DNA of 52,863 bases from an uncultured Haemophilus sp. (GTDB lineage: Bacteria > Pseudomonadota > Gammaproteobacteria > Enterobacterales > Pasteurellaceae): positions 1 to 52,863 of the forward strand of contig CAJLFU010000012.1 in NCBI GenBank assembly GCA_905205995.1, read 5' to 3'. The notes below the pieces were generated by a model. The model did no database searches. It saw nothing but the letters and a program-made list of their open reading frames with translations, and was not told where the DNA came from. Both the position numbers and the translations under genes were made by a program. Every line of letters begins with the position of its first letter. The stretch's first letter is position 1. Shown here in pieces: positions 7,181 through 14,263 of this stretch.

Positions 7181-7465
7181 TTATTTTTTACCGCCATCAA
7201 CCATAACTACTGCAAAGATTGTTTGTTTTGGTGTTGTGCTTGTGAATTGGCTATATTTATCAATCCAAACCCAAGATTCTTGACGGGCAAAGAATGTATC
7301 TACAATTTTTTGTACATGAGCGATTTGCTCTGCTGTTGCGCCTTGTGGGATTTCAATATCGCCAAGGATAGTGATGATATTGTTAATGATGTCATTAGCC
7401 CAGCTGATTTGTTTTTCCGAACCAATTAATTGTGGTTTTGTGATTTGGATAGTTTGAGTTGTCAT
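7181..7465 (-). CDS. Uncharacterised 94-residue phage protein (leftward module, first gene)
   Basis: A 94-residue acidic protein. The segment LIGSEKQISWANDIINNI near residue 13 and VWIDKYSQFTS near 70 resemble a small recurring phage/plasmid family (SEKQIxWAxDI with a later WID), function unknown to me. The start is firmly set by AAAGGAGG six bases upstream. It is the first gene from the consensus leftward promoter at 7528-7556 and is followed by the HTH protein gene. It sits between Q and the late control region, transcribed against the phage operons, a classic moron position. Alternatives include an anti-host or superinfection factor; none is shown by sequence alone. Confidence 0.7.
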   Translation of the reverse strand: MTTQTIQITKPQLIGSEKQISWANDIINNIITILGDIEIPQGATAEQIAHVQKIVDTFFARQESWVWIDKYSQFTSTTPKQTIFAVVMVDGGKK

Positions 7466-7521
7466 AATCGCCTCCTTTAGGCTTATTAGTTAGCGGCTCT
7501 GTAGCCATCTCTTGTTTAGAT

Positions 7522-7556
7522 GAGCCTATTATAAGGCTCAAAAATAATTGTGTCAA
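7522..7556 (-). promoter_or_regulatory. Consensus sigma-70 promoter with dyad bracketing the -10
   Basis: On the minus strand TTGACA (7556-7551) is followed by exactly 17 bases and TATAAT (7533-7528), a perfect consensus promoter. The -10 hexamer is flanked by GAGCCT (7522-7527) and AGGCTC (7534-7539), a 6-bp inverted repeat with the hexamer as its centre. A repressor on this dyad would occlude the -10. The leader to the 94-residue gene is about 55 bases. Confidence 0.85.
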
Positions 7557-7610
7557 TATCTTTTTTTAAAAAAATTAAAATTTTTTTAATTTATTTTTTG
7601 AATTATTTTG

Positions 7611-7639
7611 TTGACAACTTGCAAGTGAAATAGTAGTAT
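7611..7639 (+). promoter_or_regulatory. Candidate late promoter (pR'-like)
   Basis: TTGACA at 7611-7616, a 17-bp spacer and TAGTAT at 7634-7639 (4 of 6) face the lysis genes. A terminator lies about 55 bases downstream of the -10 (7695-7720), so the unassisted transcript would be a leader of roughly 75 bases. This promoter-terminator pair ahead of the holin is the lambda pR'-tR' arrangement on which Q acts. The very AT-rich run at 7561-7610 may act as an UP element. Between 7466 and 7798 I see only these control elements, no gene. Confidence 0.65.
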
Positions 7640-7694
7640 AAAGTATAAGTTGCGGTTTTAGCGCATAGCGAACACGTAGATAAGTTTAGAAACA

Positions 7695-7724
7695 ACCCTG
7701 ATCGGAAACGGTCGGGGTTTTTTA
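7695..7724 (+). terminator. Terminator tR'-like (copy 1 of a repeated terminator)
   Basis: CCCTGATCG GAAA CGGTCGGGG: a GC-rich stem with G-U pairs capped by a GNRA-type GAAA loop, followed by TTTTTTATTATC. A near-identical copy lies at 11905-11934. Its place between the candidate late promoter and the holin suits a Q-dependent late terminator. A second small hairpin, AGCTCA/TGAGCT type (7739-7760), with a T-run follows. Confidence 0.8.
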
Positions 7725-7798
7725 TTATCCAAACACCAAGCTCACACAATAAAGGTGAGCTTTTTTTATTGCCCCGCAAACAAACAGCGAGGTGGAGT

Positions 7799-8056
7799 AT
7801 GAGAATGTTAAAAGACGCAGGGAATCAAAGTATTTTTTGGTCTGGCTTTGGCGCATTTTGGGCGATGTATTCATTCCAAGAATGGCTGGCTATTTTTGGT
7901 TTAATCATCGGTTTAATCAGTGGTCTCGTTAATATGTACGCTAAATTCCAAGAGGGTAAAGTAAGAGAGAACGAAGAACGCAGAGCGGATGAGCTTCATA
8001 AGTTGAAGATGGAACAATTAAAGCGAGGATTAAGAGATGATACTGTCGAAGACTAG
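7799..8056 (+). CDS. Holin with two membrane spans and Met-Arg-Met dual start
   Basis: An 85-residue protein starting MRMLKDAGNQSIFWSGFGAF. Two hydrophobic spans at about residues 12-28 and 32-50 (EWLAIFGLIIGLISGLVNMY), then a long charged helical tail, fit a class II-type holin. The start at 7799 has GGTGGAG upstream; an upstream in-frame reading from 7769 has no ribosome site. Met1-Arg2-Met3 matches the dual-start design of lambda S (Met-Lys-Met), where the extra cationic residue makes an antiholin; this is inference. It is first in the lysis cassette and overlaps the lysozyme gene by 20 bases. Confidence 0.75.
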   Translation: MRMLKDAGNQSIFWSGFGAFWAMYSFQEWLAIFGLIIGLISGLVNMYAKFQEGKVRENEERRADELHKLKMEQLKRGLRDDTVED

Positions 8057-8582
8057 AAAAGCGCTTGGTGCCTGTTCTGTTATTGCGGTTATTGGAATTA
8101 TGTATTCTCAATTTGGCGGAGAGCTAAGATTAAGCCCTGCTGGAGCTGAGATAATCGGTAATGCTGAGGGTTGTATGGCAACTCCATATAAATGCCCTGC
8201 CGATGTATTGACTGTTGGTATTGGCTCAACAGAATACTCTGGCCAAAAGATAGAGCCGGGCAAGAAGTACACAAATGAAGAAATTGCTTACCGATGGAAA
8301 AACGATATTAAGCTCGCTGAATCGTGCGTTGACAGATACGCCAATGGAAGAACATTACCACAATCTGTGTTTGATGCTATGGTATCTGTTACGTTTAATA
8401 ATGGATGCGGTAATCTTAAAAATTCGACGATGTTTCGATTAATGCGAAACGGTAAGTATGTTGATGGGTGTAATCAACTTACACGCTGGGTCTATGCTGG
8501 TGGGCGAAAACTACAAGGCTTGATTAAGCGTAGGGAGAAGGAAAGAGCATTATGTTTAGCAGATTTAAAATCTACGCAATAG
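8037..8582 (+). CDS. Signal-anchor (SAR-type) endolysin, GH24 lysozyme
   Basis: A 181-residue muramidase. An N-terminal weakly hydrophobic segment (residues about 9-27, ALGACSVIAVIGIMYSQFGG) without a clear signal peptidase site suggests a signal-anchor-release domain. The catalytic region EGCMATPYKCPADVLTVGIG gives Glu44, Cys53 and Thr59 with spacing E-8-C-5-T, the Cys-variant of the T4-like E/D/T triad known from SAR endolysins of the P1 Lyz type. It cleaves peptidoglycan after the holin depolarises the membrane. The gene overlaps both the holin and Rz-like genes, a compact lysis cassette. Confidence 0.92.
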   Translation: MILSKTRKALGACSVIAVIGIMYSQFGGELRLSPAGAEIIGNAEGCMATPYKCPADVLTVGIGSTEYSGQKIEPGKKYTNEEIAYRWKNDIKLAESCVDRYANGRTLPQSVFDAMVSVTFNNGCGNLKNSTMFRLMRNGKYVDGCNQLTRWVYAGGRKLQGLIKRREKERALCLADLKSTQ

Positions 8583-8884
8583 CAATCATCGCATTAATTA
8601 TTTTGGGCTTGTGCGGTTGGATTTGGCACCAATCAAAGAATATAGATGAACTAAGAGCCGAAAACCAAGTGCAAGCCCAAACTATTAAAAGCCAAGAGCA
8701 AGTTAATCAATCGCTAAAAGATACGATTGAGACGGAGCGCCAAGCAGTGGAACAGCAGAGAGTAATTAATGATGAAATCAAACAAGCAACACAAGACAAA
8801 GTACAAGTTGTCAGAAAGATTATTAAATCACAGCCTTGTTATAACACTCGTATCTATGACGATGCTATTGAGCGGTTGCACTAA
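8552..8884 (+). CDS. Rz-like inner-membrane spanin
   Basis: A 110-residue protein: an N-terminal membrane anchor (IYAIAIIALIILGLCGWIW, residues 7-25), then a long periplasmic coiled coil rich in Gln, Glu and Lys through about residue 90, and a short C-terminus with CYNTRIYDD. This is the i-spanin layout. It overlaps the lysozyme end by 31 bases, and the o-spanin gene starts inside it in another frame, as in lambda Rz/Rz1. The spanin pair would fuse inner and outer membranes at the last step of lysis. Confidence 0.88.
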   Translation: MFSRFKIYAIAIIALIILGLCGWIWHQSKNIDELRAENQVQAQTIKSQEQVNQSLKDTIETERQAVEQQRVINDEIKQATQDKVQVVRKIIKSQPCYNTRIYDDAIERLH

Positions 8885-9080
8885 CAAGGTAACAACTAAG
8901 ACGGAGTATATCTATCCTCCTCAAGCTTTCTTAACGCCTTGTATTAAGACTCCATTTACAGGCAGTACATACGGTGAAGCAGTGGAGCACTTAATCATAG
9001 TGCAAGGCGAACGTGATATGTGCGCTAGTCAAATCACAAACATCAATAAGTGGATTAATCAAACTAAGGCCGTCAAATAA
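8769..9080 (+). CDS. Rz1-like outer-membrane lipoprotein spanin
   Basis: A 103-residue frame with a type II signal: a basic N-region, then SLVITLVSMTMLLSGC with the lipobox Leu-Ser-Gly-Cys at Cys37, leaving about 67 mature residues. It starts within the Rz-like gene in a different frame and extends 196 bases past it, so it is overlapping rather than fully embedded. The true start is uncertain; the ATG at 8769 gives an unusually long N-region, and internal Met codons near residue 30 would leave too short a signal. The mature part has paired Cys and a helical end. The partner is the Rz-like protein. Confidence 0.8.
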   Translation: MMKSNKQHKTKYKLSERLLNHSLVITLVSMTMLLSGCTNKVTTKTEYIYPPQAFLTPCIKTPFTGSTYGEAVEHLIIVQGERDMCASQITNINKWINQTKAVK

Positions 9081-9100
9081 AGTGCGGTCTTTTTTATTTT
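9068..9100 (+). terminator. Terminator after the lysis cassette
   Basis: GGCCG (9068-9072) pairs with CGGTC (9085-9089, one G-U), followed by TTTTTTATTTT. It contains an uptake core AAAGTGCGGT and the Rz1 stop codon in the loop. A modest stem, so efficiency is uncertain. Confidence 0.5.
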
Positions 9101-9130
9101 AAAGGCTTGATTTTAAATATTAAAAGGTAC

Positions 9131-9185
9131 TCCTGAGGGGATACCCCTTTCCACGGGGTTTCGGGCGCGCGGTTTTCGACAGTTT
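9131..9185 (+). other. Candidate cos site upstream of terminase
   Basis: Between Rz1 and the terminase small subunit, an otherwise AT-rich gap holds a sharp GC-rich block, GGGGTTTCGGGCGCGCGG (9155-9172), followed by TTTTCGACAG. Lambda cosN has the comparable GGGCGGCGACCTCGCGGGTTTTCG at the same map position. A dyad AGGGG-ATA-CCCCT (9136-9148) lies just upstream. With lambda-type TerS and TerL next door, this is the likely packaging start; the exact nick sites cannot be read by eye. Confidence 0.55.
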
Positions 9186-9243
9186 TTTGACATCTTAGGC
9201 ATCATCATCTTTTTAAGGTTTTTGGATTTTTGGTAGGGTTGGC

Positions 9244-9720
9244 ATGGAAAATTTATTTGACTTAAAACTCAATATAAATCAGATAGCCGAACTAGTCGGA
9301 ATGCACCGTCAAACCGTGTCACAAAGGGTAGCAGGGCTTACTCCTGCTATTGGTAGTAACTCCAAGTTAAAGCTCTATTCGATATCTGATTTAATTAAAA
9401 TCGGTCTTGCCGAAAAAATGACAGCAGATGTTGATAGCTTATCTCCTGTTGAGAGACGAGCATTTTGGCAAGCTGAAAACGAAAGGCTTAAATATGAGCG
9501 AGACACTGGGGAGCTGGTACCATCATTTGAAGTCGCTCAAGAAATGAGCTTTTTAGCAAAAGCAGTAGTGCAGTCACTTGATACATTGCCGGATATTTTG
9601 GAGCGTGATTGCGGATTAACTCCGTCACAATTAACCCGCGTAATACAGGTGATTGATGACGTTAAATCGCAAATGTCATCACACATACAGACTGGTGATG
9701 ACAAGTCAGAGGAGCAATAA
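9244..9720 (+). CDS. terS: Terminase small subunit, Nu1-like
   Basis: A 158-residue protein. An N-terminal winged-HTH (INQIAELVGMHRQTVSQRVA, residues 12-31) as in lambda Nu1 recognises cos. The middle FWQAENERLKYERDTGELVP matches the conserved Nu1-family segment, and the C-terminal helices would bind TerL. The stop overlaps the TerL start (TAATG), so subunits are translationally coupled. It lies directly downstream of the candidate cos block. Confidence 0.9.
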   Translation: MENLFDLKLNINQIAELVGMHRQTVSQRVAGLTPAIGSNSKLKLYSISDLIKIGLAEKMTADVDSLSPVERRAFWQAENERLKYERDTGELVPSFEVAQEMSFLAKAVVQSLDTLPDILERDCGLTPSQLTRVIQVIDDVKSQMSSHIQTGDDKSEEQ

Positions 9721-11834
9721 TGTTTGCATCAGCTAAAGATATTAGACGAGATATTGCAAATCTACTTAAGCCTCCACGTCGAATGAAGGTGTCAGAGGCA
9801 GTCGCTGAGTATATGCGCGTGCCTGTTGGTGGCGGAAACTCTGTTAAATGGGATAAAGACACTGCGGCATATATTTTAGAGCCGATGGATTGCTTGAATT
9901 CGCGCGAATATGATGCAGTGATTTTTGTTGGTCCAGCTCGAACAGGTAAAACGGTTGGTCTAATTGATGGGTGGATAACCTACTCGATTGTTTGCGATCC
10001 GTCAGATTTTTTACTTGTGCAGTTGACACAAGAGAAAGCCAGCGAACATAGTCGTAAACGTTTAGACCGCACTTTTAGATGCTCGCCTGAGATTGCGAGA
10101 AGATTAAGCCCTCGTAAAAATGATAACAATGTCCACGATAAATACTTTAGAGCGGGTAACCTGTTAAAGATTGGTTGGCCGTCAATTAATGTATTGTCAT
10201 CGTCTGACTACAAATACGTTGCATTAACTGACTACGACCGCTGGCCAGATGATGTGGATGGTGAGGGCGATGGCTTTAGTTTAGCGTCCAAACGTACGAC
10301 TACATTTATGAGTGCTGGTATGACACTTGTAGAGAGTTCGCCAGGTAAAGATATTGTCGATCTAAAGCATCACCCAAAATCAACACATGAGGCACCTCCG
10401 ACAACTGGCATTTTATCTCTGTATAACCGAGGAGATAGACGTCGTTTTTACTGGCAATGTCCACATTGCTCTGATTGGTTTGAGCCATCAATGGCTAACA
10501 TGGTCGGGTATCGTGATGATACCGATTATGTCAAAGCATCGGAAAAAGCCCGTCTGCAATGCCCACACTGTCAAACTCTGATTGAGCCTGACAGAAAACG
10601 CGCATTAAACATCGGTGGCAAGTGGTTAAAAGAGGGTCAAACGATAGATAAAGATGGCGTAATACATGGCGATGGTAGAAACTCTCGTATTGCGTCATTT
10701 TGGCTAGAAGGCCCTGCGGCCGCTTATCAAACATGGGCGCAACTAACTTATAAATTACTCACCGCTGAACATGAATTTGAAATGACAGGCAGTGAAGAAA
10801 CGCTAAAGGCAGTAACTAATACAGACTGGGGATTGCCTTATTTACCACGCTCCGCACTAGAACAACGCCAAAGTGATGAACTAATGGAGCGACGAGAAGA
10901 AACTGAAAAAAGAACGGTGCCTTATGGGTGCCGTTTTTTATTGGCAGCAGTTGATGTACAGGGTGGGCGGAACCGTCGCTTTGTAGTCCAAATTGTTGGC
11001 TATGGCGAAAACAGCGAGCGATGGCTCATTGATAGATACAATATTAAATCATCAATGCGGAGCAATTCCGACGGAGAAAGCCTCCCGATTGATCCGTCCG
11101 CCTACCCTGAGGACTGGGATTTGCTTATTAGCGATGTACTTAATAAGCAATATCGCATTGAGGGGCTAGATGGTGGATTTATGCCAATCCTTTCCATGGC
11201 TGTTGATAGTGGCGGCGAGGACGGTGTAACGGATAACGCCTATAAATTTTGGCGCAGATGTAAACGCGATGGATTGTCTAAGCGCGTTTATCTAGTCAAA
11301 GGTGATAGCACTAAACGTCAAAAGCTGATTACTCGTACTTATCCTGATAATACATCTCGCTCAGATCGACACGCTAAAGCGCGCGGCGATGTGCCTTTGT
11401 ATTTACTCCAAACAGATCAACTCAAAGATCGCATTAGTAACGCATTAAGTCGTGAGACTGTCGGGGCTAATTATATCCATTTCCCAGCGTGGCTTGGGGA
11501 GTGGTTTTTTGATGAGTTGACTTATGAGGAGCGCGGACAAGACGGCAAGTGGCGAAAACCTGGTAAAGGTAATAATGAGGCGTTTGATTTATTTTGTTAC
11601 GCCCATGCAATCGCTATTTTACGCGGCTATGAGCGTATCAAGTGGGGTGATGAGGATAACGTCCCTTACTGGGCGAAATTGCCAAGCGTAAACCCTAACG
11701 TGATCCGAAAAGAAACAGCCGAGCCAGAAGAAGCGGAAAGTGCGGTAGAAATTGAACAAGTTAAACCGCAACCGAAAGCCAAGGCAAAAAGTAATTGGCT
11801 AAATGGTGGTGGCAAAAAAAGCGGCTGGCTTTAA
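9720..11834 (+). CDS. terL: Terminase large subunit, lambda GpA family
   Basis: A 704-residue packaging motor and cos nuclease. The Walker A-like motif is GPARTGKT at residues 71-78. A zinc-binding pair of CPHC motifs (CPHCSDWFEP and CPHCQTLIEP, about residues 250 and 290) is typical of the GpA family. The C-terminal nuclease half has VDVQGGRNRRFVVQIVGYG. Length is slightly above lambda gpA (641 residues). It packages concatemeric DNA into proheads through the portal encoded downstream. The C-terminal about 40 residues are Lys/Glu-rich and low complexity. A complementary uptake core lies within it near 10056. Confidence 0.95.
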   Translation: MFASAKDIRRDIANLLKPPRRMKVSEAVAEYMRVPVGGGNSVKWDKDTAAYILEPMDCLNSREYDAVIFVGPARTGKTVGLIDGWITYSIVCDPSDFLLVQLTQEKASEHSRKRLDRTFRCSPEIARRLSPRKNDNNVHDKYFRAGNLLKIGWPSINVLSSSDYKYVALTDYDRWPDDVDGEGDGFSLASKRTTTFMSAGMTLVESSPGKDIVDLKHHPKSTHEAPPTTGILSLYNRGDRRRFYWQCPHCSDWFEPSMANMVGYRDDTDYVKASEKARLQCPHCQTLIEPDRKRALNIGGKWLKEGQTIDKDGVIHGDGRNSRIASFWLEGPAAAYQTWAQLTYKLLTAEHEFEMTGSEETLKAVTNTDWGLPYLPRSALEQRQSDELMERREETEKRTVPYGCRFLLAAVDVQGGRNRRFVVQIVGYGENSERWLIDRYNIKSSMRSNSDGESLPIDPSAYPEDWDLLISDVLNKQYRIEGLDGGFMPILSMAVDSGGEDGVTDNAYKFWRRCKRDGLSKRVYLVKGDSTKRQKLITRTYPDNTSRSDRHAKARGDVPLYLLQTDQLKDRISNALSRETVGANYIHFPAWLGEWFFDELTYEERGQDGKWRKPGKGNNEAFDLFCYAHAIAILRGYERIKWGDEDNVPYWAKLPSVNPNVIRKETAEPEEAESAVEIEQVKPQPKAKAKSNWLNGGGKKSGWL

Positions 11835-11956
11835 CTCCTAAACAGCCTTAAATCGGTAGATGCCGAGCCTGTGAAAAGGTGGGAATGTTGCGGTAATAAC
11901 TTAAACCCTGATCGGAAACGGTCAGGGTTTTTATTATCTAAATTTGGAGACAGAAA
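11835..11956 (+). terminator. Intergenic segment with repeated terminator (copy 2)
   Basis: After TerL there is no ORF for 122 bases. A hairpin CCCTGATCG GAAA CGGTCAGGG at 11905-11926 with TTTTTATTATC is nearly identical to the tR'-like copy at 7695-7724, and both copies are preceded by GTTGCGGT. It would end TerL transcription unless Q-modified polymerase passes. The remainder (11835-11900) shows no clear promoter. Confidence 0.75.
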
Positions 11957-12475
11957 ATGCAATTAGCAAATCCCGAAAATTTTAAACAGTTTGTAAAAAA
12001 TAAAGACTCAAAAACAGTTACCACATCTGAAACAGTTGCTAGAGTTTTTGGCAAGTTGCACGCTCACGTAATGCGTGATATTCGCGAGATTTTAGAATCT
12101 GGAGATGATGAATTTAACCGATCCAATTTTGGATTGGTTGAATATATCGATAAAAAAGGCGAAAAGCGCCCAATGTTTGAGATGACAAAAGATGGATTTA
12201 TGTTGCTGGTTATGGGATATAAAACCAAAAAAGCAATGGCAATTAAGATCGCTTACATCAAAGCCTTTAACTTTATGCAAGAGCAATTATTATCTGGCAA
12301 TATGACATTGCTTGAGCAATATTACCAAGCTTTGGGCGAACATAAAGCCGAAAAACAATTAGCAAGCTTTTGTGGCAAAGCGCTGAACGAATGGAAAGGT
12401 AAAAAACCGTTACTTGAAGCAACGCTAAAAATCTTTGAAGATAAATTGCAAATTGAATTACCACTACTTAACTAA
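11957..12475 (+). CDS. Rha-family regulatory protein (moron)
   Basis: A 172-residue protein with a Rha domain at residues about 18-110: VTTSETVARVFGKLHAHVMR, FNRSNFGLVEYIDKKGEKRP and MTKDGFMLLVMGYKTKKAM. The C-terminal about 45 residues (ASFCGKALNEWKGKKPLLEA) look like an antirepressor-type tail. Rha proteins interfere with phage growth or immunity in related phages. It is bracketed by two terminators (11905-11926 and 12474-12503) and sits between terminase and head-joining genes, so it is an inserted moron rather than a structural gene. An upstream GGAGA supports the start. Confidence 0.85.
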   Translation: MQLANPENFKQFVKNKDSKTVTTSETVARVFGKLHAHVMRDIREILESGDDEFNRSNFGLVEYIDKKGEKRPMFEMTKDGFMLLVMGYKTKKAMAIKIAYIKAFNFMQEQLLSGNMTLLEQYYQALGEHKAEKQLASFCGKALNEWKGKKPLLEATLKIFEDKLQIELPLLN

Positions 12476-12503
12476 CCGCACCGTAAAAAAGTGCGGTTTT
12501 TTA
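12474..12503 (+). terminator. Uptake-sequence terminator after the Rha gene
   Basis: AACCGCAC (12474-12481) and GTGCGGTT (12491-12498) form an 8-bp stem, then TTTTATT. It is an inverted uptake-signal pair acting as terminator; the T-run leads straight into the ribosome site GGGG and ATG of the next gene. Confidence 0.85.
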
Positions 12504-12514
12504 TTGGGGCAAAA

Positions 12515-12736
12515 ATGGCTATCTACGACAGAGACGAACTCGAAGAAAAAATCCGAGCGCTTGATGAAAAAATCGAAAACGCCCAAAGCCAAGTGAGCTT
12601 TAACGGGCGATCGGTATCTTATCAGGTGTCGGAATGGACAAAACAACGTGACCGCTATCAACAAATGCTTAATGAGTTATTAGTGGATACAAGAGAGCGC
12701 ATTAAGCGCCACAGAATCAAATACGCGAGATTTTAA
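12515..12736 (+). CDS. Head-tail joining protein gpW-like
   Basis: A 73-residue protein starting MAIYDRDELEEKIRALDEKI. Small size, the helical N-terminus, the SFNGRSVSYQVSEWTKQRDR segment (compare lambda gpW's VEFTATSVSDLKKYI), the basic Arg/Lys end and position between terminase and portal all fit gpW, which plugs the portal after DNA packaging. The ATG at 12515 is preferred; the frame extends upstream into the terminator, which cannot be coding. Followed three bases later by the portal gene. Confidence 0.82.
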   Translation: MAIYDRDELEEKIRALDEKIENAQSQVSFNGRSVSYQVSEWTKQRDRYQQMLNELLVDTRERIKRHRIKYARF

Positions 12737-12739
12737 ACA

Positions 12740-14263
12740 ATGGGAATACTAGATAAAGCGATTGCCGCAATCTCGCCTAAATGGGGCGCACAGCGAGCAA
12801 AAAGCCGATATGTAATGAATGCGTACGAGGCAGCAATGCCAAGCCGTACACATAAAGCAAAACGTGAAAGCCAAGGTGCGAACATATCAACAAAACAAAG
12901 TGCGGTAAGTTTGCGAGAACAGGCACGAGCGTTAGACCAGAATCACGACATTGTGATCGGAATCCTGGATAAGATGGAAGAGCGAGTCATTGGCTCGCGA
13001 GGAATCCATATCGAACCTCAGCCACTTAAATTAAGTGGTGATGTTGATGAAGATTTGGCAGAGCAAATCCGTAAAAAGTGGGCTGAATGGTCTGTGCGAC
13101 CAGAAGTTACAGGACAATTCACTCGTCCCGAGCTAGAGCGGATATTGTTACGCACGTGGCTACGTGATGGCGAAGTATTTATCCAACTCGTGCGTGGTGC
13201 GGTGGCTGGGCTTAATCATAGCACGGGCATTGCATTTAGCCTTGAGGCGTTAGAGCCTGATTTTGTGCCGATGTGGCAATCTGATACAGCTAATGTAATC
13301 CAAGGTATAGAGATTAACGCTTGGCGACGCCCTGTGTCTTACCGTGTTTACATGGATAATCCGCAGGAAAATAACCGCACTTACGGGCGAGTGAAGACTG
13401 TGCCGGCAGAAAATATGTTGCATCTTGCGTTTAAAAAGCGGTTGCACCAGTTGCGCGGAGTATCAATGCTGCATGGCGTGATTGTGCGTCTCGCTGATCT
13501 TAAAGATTACGAGGAAAGCGAACGTGTTGCAGCACGAATTGCCGCAGCCTTTACGATGTACATCAAAAAAGGCGACGCCTCGCTTTACGGGGATAATGAG
13601 GATTACAGCACAGATAGTCCAGAGCGAGATTTTGAGATTGCTCCAGGTGCAATCATTGACGATCTTAAACCTGGTGAAGATATCGGGTTGATCAACTCGA
13701 ACCGCCCGAATGTGAACCTTGAAACCTTTAGAAATGGTCAATTAAGAGCAACAGCGGCTGGAACTCGCTCTAGTTACTCAAGCATTGCTCGTGACTATAA
13801 CGGTACTTACTCAAGCCAGCGTCAAGAGTTGGTGGAAAGCTTTGAGGGTTACGCAGTTTTACAAGATACCTTTGTTGCGCACATCTCTCGCCCGATTTAC
13901 CGAGAATGGCTAAAAATGGCGATTGTCAGCGGTGAAATTAAGGTGCCAGTCGATATTGATCCAGAGTCACTTTATAACGCCGTTTACAGTGGACCAGTGA
14001 TGCCATGGATTGATCCAACCAAAGAGGCGCAAGCATGGAAAGAGCGCATCAAGGGCGGTTTAGCAACAGAGAGCCAAGCCGTAAGAGCAAGTGGTAGCAA
14101 TCCAGCAGAAGTAAAACGCAGACGAAGAGTTGAGGTTGAGGAAAACCGAAAATTTGGCCTCAAGTTTGACACAGATTTAACTAACACAGGTACGACAAAT
14201 GACAAAACAAAAGATGATTCTGTCGCCAGTGGCGATGGCAACGAGCGCGACAAAGACGAATAA
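12740..14263 (+). CDS. Portal protein, lambda gpB family
   Basis: A 507-residue portal subunit. It shows the lambda-type portal pattern: YVMNAYEAAMPSRTHK near residue 24, a core with RTWLRDGEVFIQLVRG near 138 and LRATAAGTRSSYSSIARDYN near 337, and TYSSQRQELVESFEGYAVLQ after it. Twelve copies form the DNA gate at one capsid vertex and bind terminase. The C-terminal about 40 residues are polar and acidic, rich in Asp, Lys and Thr. It overlaps the start of the protease-capsid fusion gene by 65 bases. Confidence 0.95.
   Translation: MGILDKAIAAISPKWGAQRAKSRYVMNAYEAAMPSRTHKAKRESQGANISTKQSAVSLREQARALDQNHDIVIGILDKMEERVIGSRGIHIEPQPLKLSGDVDEDLAEQIRKKWAEWSVRPEVTGQFTRPELERILLRTWLRDGEVFIQLVRGAVAGLNHSTGIAFSLEALEPDFVPMWQSDTANVIQGIEINAWRRPVSYRVYMDNPQENNRTYGRVKTVPAENMLHLAFKKRLHQLRGVSMLHGVIVRLADLKDYEESERVAARIAAAFTMYIKKGDASLYGDNEDYSTDSPERDFEIAPGAIIDDLKPGEDIGLINSNRPNVNLETFRNGQLRATAAGTRSSYSSIARDYNGTYSSQRQELVESFEGYAVLQDTFVAHISRPIYREWLKMAIVSGEIKVPVDIDPESLYNAVYSGPVMPWIDPTKEAQAWKERIKGGLATESQAVRASGSNPAEVKRRRRVEVEENRKFGLKFDTDLTNTGTTNDKTKDDSVASGDGNERDKDE

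Noticed and set aside
11835..11900. Small regulatory RNA upstream of the second repeated terminator
   Set aside because: Only the terminator is convincing; no promoter with both hexamers is seen in the 65 bases before it.
12491..12514. N-terminal extension MRFFIGAKM on three phage genes (12491, 23056, 30334)
   Set aside because: The extension is translation of the shared uptake-signal terminator and ribosome site, not protein; the ATG after the ribosome site is the start.
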